Positions 25,501-37,781 of a DNA stretch of 64,000 bases are shown here, in pieces (the stretch's first letter is position 1; every line of letters begins with the position of its first letter). The notes under the pieces are model-generated. The model saw only the letters and a list, made by a program, of their open reading frames with translations, had not been told where the DNA came from and made no database searches. The DNA comes from Hirudinaria manillensis (taxonomy: Eukaryota > Annelida > Clitellata > Hirudinida > Hirudinidae), in NCBI GenBank assembly GCA_034509925.1, contig CM067530.1, forward strand, positions 10,724,501 through 10,788,500. Direction: 5' to 3'. Made by a program: the position numbers and the translations under genes.

Positions 25501-28500
25501 ATGGATGGATGGATGGATGGACGGCCGGACGGATGGATGGTTAGAAAGGAAGCGAATAACATTCCTCCGCATTCGATTTTTTTTTAATCCAAACTTTATC
25601 GAGTAAACAAAAGTATTAAATTGCAACGCACATTAGCTCAGCCTTCTTTCAACTTTCCTTCCTTCTTTTCCATTCATTCATCCATCCATTCATCCGCTCA
25701 TCCATTACTCCTTCTATCCATCCATAATTCGGTGGGCTATTATCTTCCGCGACCCGTTTTCCATACATTAACAATGTTGATTAACCATCTTTCATCAATA
25801 TCATCACCGCCATCATTACCATCACCACCACCATCGTCATCGTCGTCGTCATCACTGCTGACCTTTACTGGGCGGATGTTGCATGAGGATGTTGAGTGGA
25901 CACTCCTCGTCATCCATGATACGTTCCCTCACGTCCCTGTTGTTCTCTGAGCCATCAGGTGGAATCATCACCTGTATTAAGAAAGGGTGAGGATGATGAT
26001 GAGGATGATGATGAGGATGATGATGATGATGATGATAATGACGATGGTGGTGTTGATTTAAGAGAAAATGATTATAATTTTCATTGTGAGTCAATCTTTG
26101 GTGTGCTTGTGTTTTTTGTGCATTCAAATTGCACAAGGAATAAATTCTTGTAGTTTGAGAAAGTTAATTGCTTGCAAATGAGATTAGAAATTTCTTAACA
26201 TTACAGGCTCATTGTCATCATTATCATCAGCAGTTTAACTTTTATTCATTCTATCAGCACCATTGACATGACCCAAAATAGGGTAAATATTTCAACCTGA
26301 CACGATTTAGTAAATACGTGACTTAAATATTTATATTAAATATATAAATATATTATTATGTAAAACTCCATTCTTTTCATATTTCAAATAAACATCATCA
26401 TCATTTCCTCCAATTTTCCAAACAATTCGTTTTAATTACCAACCATAACCAGGCAGAAATGGTCAGGGTCTTCCTGTTCATAGCCGTACTTTTCCAGGGC
26501 CTCCGCCACCACCTGAGCCACGGTGTCGTTGACTGACAGCAGGAGCGTCTTGTAGGGCACGTCGGGTTTGATGGAGTGCCCGTAGATTTTCAACGTTCCA
26601 CCTAAGGATTTCAATATCAAATTTTAATTTAAAAAAATGTTTTTTTTTGTACAGTCTATCAAATGATCACATTGTAGTGTTGTTGTTGTTATGTCTGGCA
26701 GGTCAATGCTAGAATCTGAGTGAGGAATGACTGAGAGAAAGAGGAAGAGGACAAAGATTTCTCAAGTTCCACAGCCAGACAAAGGATACTGAGGACTAAG
26801 AAAAAGCACTCAGAATGATTAGTTATGAAATCTAAACTGAAGTTGAAGTTATTTTCATTATTTTGAATGGAGAGGGAGCTGCGGTCAGATTGGCCAATTA
26901 AGTGACAAAAAAATGCCACAATGTTTGACAAGAATCTAGTTACTTGATATTAATTAAACAACAAACAAGCTAATTAACATTATTTGCAATAACAACAATT
27001 TGATTTAGTGGATGAATAGAATGACGACATAGTATGGCGATGAGGTCGAGACAAAAAGATGAGAGAAGTCATTTTTTAAGGCTCTAGGTACTCCAAAAAT
27101 TGTAAGTGAAAGAATAATTTTTGCCAGCCATTTAATTGAAGTTATGTTACATGACAATGCTAGCAAAGGTGGAACCATTCCATATTTCAGAATGGTTCCT
27201 GAAAACTTAAAAGGAGCATTTCCTGTTACTAGCTCTCAAGTCAAAAACATTAACAAAATAATGGGTGGAAATAATTGTGTTGTTTTCCATGGGAATAGGA
27301 AAATCTTGACATAACATGTCTGAAATTAGTCTTGAATTTCCAAACTCTCATTCTCATAATCCAACTACTAGAACCATTAATTAATTCTCGTTAATTAATA
27401 TTAGTCAGTTCTCGTATCACAGCTTATACCAACAAAGATCCAATCTACCTACCTTTCTCGCCATCTGGTGCACTCATCTCTTGCAGCCTCCTCTCCAACT
27501 TGAGTTGCCTCCTTTTCCTCATGACCAATTCTGGATTGGAAATGCTCCTTGTAAAACTGGATTCAGGCAGCTCGCTGTACAGTTTCTCTGCTACGCTAGA
27601 CTTTGCTCCCTGGCCGCTCGTCTCGGTTTCCGAGCCCCTGTTGGCCAGCTGCTTCATCCTATCTTCTTTTTCTTTCTTTTTCATTTCCTTTTTTTCTCTT
27701 TTCGATATTTTCCTCTTGAACGAGCCTCCATCTTTGCCCGCAGTTGAGAGTTCACTGGTTGATGACGAAAGTCTTCCCTGTCATGATAGGTTGTTTATTG
27801 TCATCAGAGTAAATATTCATATGTCAAAAAAATTTGTATTAATTGTGTTAACACTCGTTAAACAATTAACCGGCTTATTAGTTAACTAGTTATTTGTTTA
27901 AATTCCGATCCGTACGATAGACAGTTCCACAACATGGCTGACGCCCGCGGATATTTGAAAAGTCGCGCTGCCAGCCATTGTAAGGTCGAAACAAATTAAG
28001 ATGGAATTATTCCTTGTAAGCGCGATATTAGATCGATGTTTGACGGTAGTTTATGAAAATCGGTGTAAAAATCGTTCACCATTCTCCCGGATTTTCGTCA
28101 TTCGAATCAAGTAAGCGGTTATTCAAACTTATTCAAACATCTGTGCTGGTCACGGATCAAACAGTTGTTGGTCAAACATATGAGTATGTTAATGAGGCTT
28201 CGGACAATTAAGTTTTGAATTTAAATTTATTAATTTATTATGCTAAGTATTTGAACGTGTCTATGTGTTAAGGTTACGCAATGGAGGTAACAGTCACACA
28301 ATAGATGAGTCAGCACTTTTGTCCATTCATTCATTCTGTGTGATGAGATCACAACTTGAAGCTTCAAAAGGTGGGTAAACAAAATTGTTTTATAATTTCT
28401 TAATTTGAAGTCATGACAGAGTTTAAATTTAATTGCTCTTATTTATTCCTTGTCCCTTTTTGGTAAAAAATATTATTATTATTACTTTTAATTAAATAAA

Positions 28501-31500
28501 CTTACATGCATCAGGGGAATAATATTTTAGATCTACCTTTCTACCCATCTATTCAAACTTCCACCATCCATGCATCCAAATGGATGCCATCGGAATGGCC
28601 TTACATTTCTGGAGGAACTTACGAGCGATGAAGATCTTTCTACTTCTTTCCTGAGGAGGAATCTTCCTTCCCTGTCGTCCTTGCCCCAGTTCAGCTGCAC
28701 GAGGAGTGGCCTCTCGTTTTCCAACAACTTCCTCTCGTCTGGCAAAAGAATGATGACGATGACGACGACGACGTGATGGTGATGATTAATGAGAGCTGCG
28801 ACGTCATCTTCAAAGGTCATTTATCCATCAATGGTTGCCACTGGATACCGCTTTATAATTTGTGGCCTCCTATAGATTGAGTATCAATCTCTCAAAGCTG
28901 CATCAATAGCGCCCAGTGGTCTGTCATTGCCACAAAAATGATCATGGTGATAATGATGATTATTGCTTTTTATTATTGTTTTTGTTGTTGCTCTTGTTTA
29001 TAGGCCTTCAGTTGTTATTATTATTATCCATTATTCTGTAACCGTCATAATATTTACTAATATTTCAGATTTTGGTCACATTTTGATCTTTTAAGCAAGA
29101 TTCATTTAGCTCCTCTCGAACTTGTGACGTTACGTTTTCGTGTCGCATCGAATCACTTGAGTCCACTCTTGATTGCACAACAACTAACATTTGCATTCCA
29201 CACCTACGCGAAACATGCTTTGGCATAACAACAACAACCACCACCACCACCACCATCCAACCAACGAAATTCTCCTTTCACCCTCAGGGCTCACAAAAGG
29301 GACGACCCTCTTACCCCCGTTGACGTGAACTTCGTACAGGGAGTAGGAAGCCCTGGTCAGCATCCTCATGTCGGGTCTGAACTTTTCCACCAGGATCTCG
29401 ATGACGTCACCGGTGGTGGCGGTACTGGAGACGCGGATGCATTTCGTCGAAACCTTCTCCCCCTCGTCTTGATAGAAGAACCGCATGACCCCGAAAAATT
29501 CCAGATTCTGAGTGGTAATGATTACATAAAGATTCTTTTAAGTTAATAAAAAATAATAATAATAATAATAATAATAACATTAATGATGATGATGAGCGTT
29601 GTTTAACATTACTAGTAACAAAGTACCGATGTGATTGTCGCTAATGATGCCATTAATATTGTTATTGTTGGAAAGTATTCGAGAGACCATTTTCATACGT
29701 TGAATGTGGCACATTAATTTGTGGATGGATGGATAAATGAAAGAAATTGCTGTCACATTAACCGAAATTGTTAATTTTAACAATTCCAGCGTTCTTAAAT
29801 AACAATAATAATAAATAATAATAAATAATAACGATTTATTAATAATAACAACAATAAACATTAAACCCAATCCCAGAGATTATCATTTAGATCATCTGGA
29901 TTCCATTAATAACTCTGCTTCATTCTCCCACAGATTCCGTTGCAATCTCGAAAATCAAAATGAGAATAAAAATAACTCCACCCACTCTTGACTTTCTCTC
30001 ACCTACACAGCTCAACATCTCTCCTAGTAGTCCTATTAGTAACTCCCCAAACATTTTCTCCAGAAATCGTCAACACCCCCCTACCCCCTACCCCTTTAAA
30101 CGTCGTGACCTACCCAACAATGAAGTCCGATGTCTGCTAAACCGATAAAACTTCTGAGAACGATCATCACCGGAGGATGGTGGATGTGATATCGAATTGC
30201 AGCATTATTGGGAAAGAAATCATTCCATCTCAACTTCAGCAGTCATTGGAGTCTAAGGCTGATCGATTGGATGTTAAGTGGATGAGCAGGTTGAATACGA
30301 ACGGACGGATCAATGGATGGATGGTGAAAAAATCCTTAATTTGAGATGTCATACGTTAGGGACGATTGTATCACAGCATCGGGCGAATAATTTATGAAGC
30401 ATGGAGACGATTTTCTCGCTCTGAAAAGTGATCCACTGAACCGGAACGATGGCTCAACGGGGAATGCCTGCGATCAATCCAGGGACGTGCTTTAAATAGA
30501 CTACCAATCGCCACCCTTGGGTGACGCAACTCGATCAACAACACTAGACCAAAGCGTTTGGTAGTCTCCTACAAGATACCCTGCTGCTATCTTGAAATGA
30601 TATACCCTAGGGTTTATAAATCTTCAATCTCAAGGTTCAAACATGATACGGCATTAAAACATGATACATGACGCAACCATACAGAAAATGCAAGTTTTGT
30701 GACTTGAGAAGCAAAGTGTGCCTGTGAAATGCGATATTCAAATTATAGATGGAAAAAAATGTCCAAAAGACAATCTTCTGTAAACACCATTTGAAAATAT
30801 TTAATTTTCTTTCCTTAATTTAGCATTGATAACAGTAACGTAAGATAAGATAAAAGCAGATTGCAATCGTATATGAATGGAAGTATTGATATCATTCAAG
30901 CTGGCCATGAGCCAAAGTCTCTTCAGATGAATGGATCAAGTCTTTGAAAGTCTTATTATTCTCACAGAGTTAAGATGTCTTTTTCAGTTATTGCTATGAA
31001 TGCAGTTGAAAAGGTGTTATCATGATGTCAATTGATTTAAAAGTTTGTAGCCCTGATAGGGCTGACAGTTTGAGAAATCAAGAAAAGATTGCTTAGGTCC
31101 TGAGATGAGCTACCCCGCCGTACCTATGGATCAAAGGTCGTATTGTTGCTGAAACAATGAGACGTAAAACAGAATGCGGTGACAGCATCGCTGTAGTTGT
31201 CGTTTGTTCATTTCTAGGAATCTGATTGTTGTATGTTGACGGTGTGAAATTTGACGGGTCCGGCTTTGCCGTCAAAGCAGAGAAGTCACTCGATGGATCG
31301 TCGGTACACAGGACACTGTCCAAGCGCAAACAAACACAAGTGCACGGAAATCGCATTGGGGAGACATATCTTCTAGTGCAAAGATAAGCTAAGTTGTCCG
31401 AGAGAAATAGGTTCAGAATGATGGGGCAAATTCTATGAAGCCGCAGAAGCGCTTCGAGCGGCTAGCGTAGTTCGAAGTCGTCGCTGCAACGACCACGGGA

Positions 31501-34500
31501 ACCGTTGCCACCGGCGGCACTACGTTGTTTATTCAACCGGATCTGCTAAGTTAAGGAATTGATGAACGTAGGTAATGCGTGCGACCTCATTAATTTCGGA
31601 CCAATCATCAGTCGGGTCTTACGAAAGGCGAGACTGATTTAAAATTAAATTGAAAACAAGCGATCCTCCAGACATCGTAGCATCGCGATGATGATGATGA
31701 TGATGACAAGATTTGATCAATCCAGGATGGCAGGGCGATCCATGCCAACAGTTCCATCATTTACAGGGCAATTAAACCCTTCAATCCGTCAACTGCGGGA
31801 TGGAAAAATCTCTGGATTCGAATTTCATGATTAAATTATTTTCAATAGCTTTTCCATCCAAGTACTGATTAGAAAGTAAATGAAGCCTGAAAGAGTGGAT
31901 GGCTGGGTGAATGAATGAATGAATGAATGAATGAATGAATGAATGAATGAATGAATGAATGAATGAATGAATGAATGAATGAATGAATGAATGGAATGAA
32001 TGAATGATGGAAAGAATGAGTGGCTGGGTGATTGGACGACGACGGAATGAGTAGGTGGTTGGATGAATGTGGGAAAGTGCTTTTCCTTTCCCTTTGTTAA
32101 AAAAAAAATCGATTAATTATCGAATTAATTCGAGAAAAAGAAATTTGTTTTTGCAATTTTTTTTTCTGCGAGTGAATCGAATCCACGATAAATCTCCAAT
32201 GCTGGCGTGATATTTCAAACCTCATCAGTAAAAGAAAACGTAGAAGTTTGTTTTTTAGAGAAAAGTAGACTTCTCTCACTCACTCACTCACTCACTCACT
32301 CACTCACTCACTCACTCACTCACTCACTCACTCACTCACTCACTCACTCACTCACTCACTCACTCACTCACTCACTCACTCACTCACTCACTCACTCACT
32401 CACTCACTCATTTGTTGACAAAGTCTTGCGAATTACCACCGTCTTGGTGGTTGTATGGGTGAGTTGAGTTAGCAAGTCTTCTATTATTTATCATCTACCG
32501 GGACATCCCTATTTTCGTGGAGAGCTCCAACCGGTTCTTGTGGAAATTTTATTTTTATGCAAACCAACCTCCAGTCATAAAATCCTGTCTTACAAATCGA
32601 ACGAATGCTGAGAATTTCGGGAATTCCGGAGTTTTTGGGGGGAAAATTTGGAAGTGGAACGTTACAAATGGACAGAGAAGGAGTATAATAATTTAAACAA
32701 AAAAGAATACAATAAAAATATAATGACTACTCTTATGATGGTGATGATGACGACAACGATTAAGGTAGTGAATAGCCACAGCACATTCTCCCGACAGTGC
32801 CTACGCAAGCGACCATGACCTCCGTCGTCCAGCGGGACGAGGCGTGACGTCACGAAGTCGGACCAGTTACATAATAGTGTCATTCATTAACGACGCGAGG
32901 AACGCGTCAGGAATTCCTCTTAGCATAATTTATGGTGATTTATGCCCCATTCAGAAAAGCGGAGTCCAATATCGTCTGAGAACTATTTTCGGAATGTTCC
33001 CGAATTCAAACATGGCTGCTTCATCTTGGGACGTCAAAGGGTTCAATGTGCTAAACTTGTTTTTTAACCAAGCGATCGTTTTTGTCCAGTATCAGTTAAC
33101 CAATGAGACTTTAATACTATTAATAGTCCAACGTCGTGATTGGCTGCTGACATCATTAATATTCAATCAGCAATCAATAAAGTCGTAGTTTCAGTCAACA
33201 ACCACTCGATAACCTGGTTCTAGGATCGGAAGGGCAAGGGTCAAAGGTGGCCAACGGATGCAATCGACGATCTAGGATGGCCGATAGGATGATGATGATG
33301 ATGATGATGACGGTGGTAATGGTAATGATGGCAATGATAATAGTGATAAAGATGATTCTAGTAATGATGAGGGAATGAAATGAACAATATTATAAACGTG
33401 GAATTAAATATTCCTGCTTAAGACAAGAACCGATGTTGATGGTAATGATGATGATAATAGTGGTGGTGATGATGACGATGATGATCCGTCAAAATTGCTA
33501 AATTTCCAGGTTGGTCGGCCTGGGATGATTGTTTGCATTGAAGACCAGATCACACAATCACACGGACACAAGAGCACGCAGACTTATTGGTCTTTATAGA
33601 TCAGACTCTATTCGTTGTATACAATCTCTGATTAGGTTGCTGATAGCGTGTTAAGTGATGATAGCGATGATGCAAGCAACTAACAAGCTATACAAAGCAT
33701 ACAATGATGTCTAATGTGTGATCAATAGTATGCTGATGATGATACCAAAAAGAGAGGCATCATCATCATCATCATCATACCCATCATCATCTTGTTGGCG
33801 TTGATGGAATTCCCATCTGGAGTCGATGAAGTCTTTAGTTGCGTAATCATCATCACATGGTGATATATTATTGCAAATAATGTATTCATTATTCATCATC
33901 ATCATCATCATCGCTGAGTCAGAATTATGAATGCTAATTAATTCTCTTTATGGTATTATAATTATTATTATTATAATGCATTGTTTGTAATTTTATGTTG
34001 TCGTGATGCGAATGTTGTTGTTGTTGTTTTGTCTTTGTTGCGCAACTCTTGCGTTACTTTCGAGTCCTAATTGTTCTCGTATTTGCTTCAAAGATGAATT
34101 TAATTGCAAAACTTAATTAAAGTTAAACGTCTCGTTGTCATAGAAACGAAACACGGAAGTCACATCAGCATCGTCGTCATCATCATCAAATTCGTCATCA
34201 TAATCGTGTGTCTATTTTTCGTGCCAGGCGATATTTCCAAGCGAAGAAGAAAATTACTTTTAGGGCAGAACAAAGTAAACAGAAATGAAAATAAACTTAT
34301 AAGATTATTTAATGAAAAATGAGAGAGTACTAGAAGTCGCTTGGGTTGGGACTCAATGAAAGTATTTAAAAACCACAAAATCAATGAACACACAAATTTA
34401 TGACAAGCGACGAAAAGTCGAATCGAATTAGTGAACTAGGAAAAGATTAAAATCAGTTTAAGTCATTAAAAAAGCTCAAATTGGAAACAGTTTAGAGACA

Positions 34501-34638
34501 AGAGATTAACGAAAACTGCAACAATTCAATTACCTCGTTCGGTTCGCTGAGTGCAAATAAATCGAGTCTGTTTAAGTTCCATTCTTGGATGACGTTGATT
34601 AGTCTCCTTCTTTCTTCTTCCCTAAACTTGGAAACCAT
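15118..34638 (-). CDS. AFDN: Afadin (AF-6), nectin-actin adaptor
   Basis: About 28 exons over 19.5 kb. First exons: 34638-34534, 29507-29315, 28738-28623, 27777-27453, 26601-26444, 25971-25863, 24610-24410, 24196-24096, 23777-23314; the final exon ends with TAA at 15118. Afadin links nectins to F-actin at adherens junctions and binds Ras/Rap1. Exon 1 ([20 protein letters not shown]) matches the human N-terminus. Order seen: RA1, RA2, FHA, DIL, PDZ, Pro-rich and charged tail. The tail holds a conserved coiled-coil block ([20 protein letters not shown]) near 17.4 kb, and a CAA/CAG polyglutamine run lies in the last exon near 15285-15325. Intron 1 is about 5 kb; most others are below 800 bp and full of microsatellites. 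Several exon ends in the tail (17.1-16.2 kb) were placed by eye. It diverges from seipin, 697 bp between start codons. Confidence 0.95.
16808..17025. repeat. Composite (AT)n array in afadin intron
   Basis: Blocks of (AT)8-14 separated by an AAATCATAAA spacer, repeated about six times. Higher-order tandem structure built on a dinucleotide repeat. Confidence 0.9.
19222..20180 (-). other. AFDN: Afadin PDZ domain
   Basis: Four short exons near 20180-20080, 19716-19652, 19528-19455 and 19320-19222 encode [54 protein letters not shown] and [19 protein letters not shown]. The carboxylate-binding loop is LGLS, as in human afadin (MGLS), where it binds the nectin C-terminus. Confidence 0.93.
20642..24196 (-). 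other. AFDN: Afadin FHA and DIL domains
   Basis: [11 protein letters not shown], then [16 protein letters not shown] and [11 protein letters not shown] (24196-24096, 23777-23314). [56 protein letters not shown] and [14 protein letters not shown] over exons from about 22581 to 20642. The DIL region has a microsatellite-derived Ser/Thr insertion ([10 protein letters not shown]) near 22440 in the first DIL exon. Confidence 0.9.
22607..22885. repeat. 24-bp minisatellite in afadin intron
   Basis: About twelve tandem copies of a 24-bp unit with core GTTAATTAATA followed by two variants (TTGGTATAGGAT or GTAGTATAGGAA types). Variants alternate in blocks, suggesting stepwise amplification. Confidence 0.92.
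25013..25190. repeat. (GTGA)n microsatellite in afadin intron 6
   Basis: About 44 tetranucleotide units, pure at the left and interrupted (GCGA, GCCA) at the right. In the afadin transcript it reads (TCAC)n. Confidence 0.97.
25489..25540. repeat. (GGAT)n run in afadin intron 6
   Basis: Short GGAT microsatellite with GGAC variants. Confidence 0.85.
31909..32007. repeat. (GAAT)n microsatellite
   Basis: About 22 tandem GAAT units with one inserted G near the end. Confidence 0.95.
32273..32410. repeat. (CTCA)n microsatellite in afadin intron 1
   Basis: About 34 uninterrupted CTCA units. In the afadin transcript it reads (TGAG)n, the complement of the array in intron 6. Confidence 0.97.
32843..33145. 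promoter_or_regulatory. CRE / CCAAT / YY1-like cluster in afadin intron 1
   Basis: A perfect palindrome CGTGACGTCACG (32843-32854, CRE core TGACGTCA), an AACATGGCTGC YY1-like site near 33010, AACCAATGAG near 33097 and inverted GATTGGCTG near 33137. Such a set is typical of a promoter or enhancer. No gene start is visible next to it. Confidence 0.35.
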
Positions 34639-35335
34639 GGCCGGAACCGACTAAAACCGAGAAGATCCGACAACTTGGTAGGTGAGACGCGAAATGCCGT
34701 TTCGAACAATCAATCCAGGTGTGTTTGTACACAACCAGATTCGGTGAGAGAGCTAGAGCCGAGTTTGGCGAAACAAACTAATTTGGAAACCCAGCAATTA
34801 TTCCGATTAAAATAACTTTGTTTACTTGAAATTGAATTTTCCTTTTTTTGAATAAAACAATTCAAATATTCCTGCCGAATTAGAAAATTGAAAGAGACCC
34901 GATCACATTATCCGAGCGATAGTCTTGAATACAATGAAACAAGGTGAGCTCTCTCTCAATCATGAATATTAAATCGGAGGAAACAGGCTAATGCGCATGT
35001 GTTAGGTAATATAGGGGGTGAGATAAGGTTTTATTAATCAGTTCTGTCAAGTTGAAATTAAATATATTTAATAATATATTCTTTAAATAAAAAATCAGAT
35101 AGTTCGAGGTTATTTAATGAAAACTTTAATTTAAGTTTTCTAATAACCAAAGTCGGCAGATTTTACCACGACATTGGCGCAAGATAGAATTGTAAATTCA
35201 TCAGAAAATGCTATAATTAAAAATAATTATGCGATTTAAGACTATCCCTGTTTGTTAAACTAATCTTTTTTTCTAAATACTCAATTTAAATCCTCATTAC
35301 TTTTTCAGTGAATTTGTTCAAGTGATTATCAAAAC
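34639..35335. promoter_or_regulatory. Shared upstream region of afadin and seipin
   Basis: 697 bp between divergent start codons, AT-rich, no coding sequence. Promoters of both genes must lie here unless 5' UTR introns displace them. Confidence 0.45.
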
Positions 35336-37297
35336 ATGCTGCGAGCCTTAAAAGATCTTGTGTCTAGTTTCGCGTTTTTTGCTTTTATCCTGCCGGTGGT
35401 GGTATGGCTGGCAATATTTTCTTATATTTCCATTTATTATTCCTATATTCCCGTTTTGCATTTCAAACAACCCCTGAATCTGCTTAAGTGAGGGAATTTC
35501 AAATTTTGATGTCTTGTAAACTCTGGTCTTTTAAGAGTTTATTCTAACAGTGCTGCGTTTAATGTAATGCCTATTAGGAGATTTTATCACTTTAAAGTTT
35601 GCAAAAAAGGTATACTTGAAGTAAATGTTATATTTCATTCTTAGGCAATCTCATTATTGTGGAGAAAACATTGAAGATACCAAAACTTGTGACTTGCTCT
35701 CATCAAAAATTTCATTGATGGAAGGAAGTTTTCATGTAAATGCATTAAAATCTTGTTAATTAATAGATGGTCCGTCTATAATTTATAAGAAAACATTAGT
35801 CCCATAACTCATCATCAACATCATCATCAACCCAGCTAGTGAGATAATGTAATGTAAGAAATGCTCAGCTAATCATAACCACTTCATCACAGCCAGGTGT
35901 TGACTACAGCATACACCTGGAATTAGAACTTCCAGAGTCACAGACTAACTGTCAGCTCGGTAATTTCTTTATGCTTGGATTAAGTAAGAATAAGTATCAT
36001 TAAAAATTAATTGCTGCTGATAGTGAATGAGTATCAGCAGTTTGTATCTTCACTTGAACTTTTATTTGCACCTAAAAATGATCGTTCATTTTGTGCTACA
36101 ACTGGCTTTGATTGTTTGTTCTAGAAATCGTGAGTCATGTATTTGTTTTTAATGATTTTAAGATAATTTTCTTCTTGAGATAAGAAAATATTTTTAATCA
36201 AATGCAATTTAAAGTTTTTGATGAAATCAAATCTTGGAACTTATTTTGACTTTCAAGGCATGTTTGAAGTGGAGTTGGAATTGAAATCCAAAAGCGGAGA
36301 AACGAATCTGATGTCAAGGAAACTGGTGATTTGTTTGTAAATTAGAGTTTATTGGCTCCATTTATAATCTGTAAATTGCAGGGTCACAACTTGATTATCA
36401 GGGTCACTCTTTAAATCCATAAAAAATAATAATAATAAAATATTTTATTTATTTAATAATAATAATATAATATTTTATTTATTTATTTATTTTAATCTAT
36501 ATTTTGCAATTTATTATGAATATTTTTTTAAATATTGATAATAATTTCAGACCATGTTGGAATACAAGTCATGGCTTCATAAAAACCTCGAGACTGTCAT
36601 TTTCCTGCCTTTGTATCTCTTCTCGAGCAGGAGGGAAATGCAGACGATTAACGTCCAAATGGCAGACGACTTCAAGGAAGACACAGTATGATGATGATGA
36701 TGATGATGATTTTTTTTCTTTTTTTAAATTTATTTGCAAAAAAAAATCTAATCTGTAAATAAATAAGTTATTATGCAATAAATGGTTTTAAGACTTAATT
36801 TCTCCTTTCAGTACAAGAGAAGTCACGATGTGATCGTGCACGTTTACAGCAAAGAGGTGGAGATCTATTCTGCCTCAATCCAGGTGTTTGCCAGGCTCTC
36901 AGGCATCAGGTAACTTTTTGTTCATCACTGATCATGTAATCAAATATAACAACATAATCACATTCAATTTAGGGTACTTTAACTAAAATATTTTAGTGGT
37001 ATTATTTAAAATTCTGTGATTTAATTAATTTATTTTTATTTCCTCGAAGTTATTTGTGGTCATGGAATCTTATAAATAAATTAAGTTAACCTTTGACCCT
37101 TAAAAAATTATTTCTGTTATCCCAGATATCTCATGTATTTCTGGCCTCTTACCAGTGCCACGTTTGGGATATTGACATTGTTTGGCTTCCTCTCATTGGT
37201 TATACTGGTGTCTTGCCTGACCCACTTTCGACACAGACCCAACAAGATTGCTGTCATTCCTCAAACGCCTGCATTGGAAGGAAATATTGAAGATTGA
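35336..37297 (+). CDS. BSCL2: Seipin
   Basis: Seven exons join in frame to 260 residues: 35336-35487, 35645-35735, 35893-35959, 36258-36325, 36551-36685, 36812-36909, 37126-37297. Seipin is an ER protein that forms rings at ER-lipid droplet contacts and controls droplet formation. Seen: an N-terminal membrane segment (VSSFAFFAFILPVVVWLAIF), a luminal beta-sandwich starting at YSIHLELELPES (family motif VTLELELPES), the hydrophobic helix region HKNLETVIFLPLYLF, YLMYFWPLTSATFGI and a second membrane segment, then a short tail (HRPNKIAVIPQT). It is shorter than human (398) because both cytosolic ends are brief. AIRIM follows 485 bp downstream on the same strand. Confidence 0.93.
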
Positions 37298-37781
37298 AGT
37301 GCTCATTTATGCTTCCATGTTGTTCTATCCTTGTCATTAAAGTCTGTTACATTGTATGATTATCAAATATTTGTATTTAACAATTGAATAACTACTTGAC
37401 CATTGTCGCACGGAGGTGTGTGAATTATTATTTTTTAAATCGTTGTGAGGGAAGCGTTGAAAATATTTGCATTTATGGTGATTTTTGAGTACTTTCGGAG
37501 CTTGGGGTGTTTGACTTGCCAACTGTCGAGAAGAGGCTCACTAAACCACGTAATTTACAAATTTGATGAACAAACTGGAAATGTTAAGCCGTTTGCGACT
37601 TTTTTTTAAATTGATTTTTTTCAGCATTCACTTTAACCTAAAATATTTATTGAGTTTTAACAAATTTAATTTCTTTGGTTGTCAATGTTGTTATTTTCAA
37701 AGGGTTTGAGTAGTTATCTTCGTGATAAAAGAGTTTATTTGTGCAGTCTCTGCCACTTCTCATTCCAGTCTCTCGCTATAA

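Larger units (their letters stand above)
24410..29507 (-). other. AFDN: Afadin exons 2-7: two Ras-association domains
   Basis: Exon 2 encodes [13 protein letters not shown] followed by [17 protein letters not shown] and [10 protein letters not shown], the RA1 fold that binds GTP-Ras/Rap1. Exon 3 completes it ([18 protein letters not shown]). Exon 4 is a Lys/Glu-rich linker ending in [17 protein letters not shown]. Exons 5-6 are RA2 ([30 protein letters not shown]). Exon 7 ([13 protein letters not shown]) matches the human segment after RA2. Confidence 0.92.
29508..34533 (-). other. AFDN: Afadin intron 1 (5 kb)
   Basis: No exon recognised on either strand. It holds (GAAT)n, (CTCA)n, several ATG/ATC microsatellites (31690, 33290, 33470, 33760, 33895), a CRE/CCAAT cluster at 32.84-33.15 kb and a 10-bp-stem hairpin at 30498-30567. 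Confidence 0.7.

Noticed and set aside
30430-31850. tRNA gene suspected from a GGATTCGAATT-like T-arm near 31810
   Set aside because: No matching acceptor stem, D-arm or anticodon arm at the right spacing.
32207-32467. Frame with a repeated LTHS peptide
   Set aside because: Product of the (CTCA)n array in afadin intron 1.
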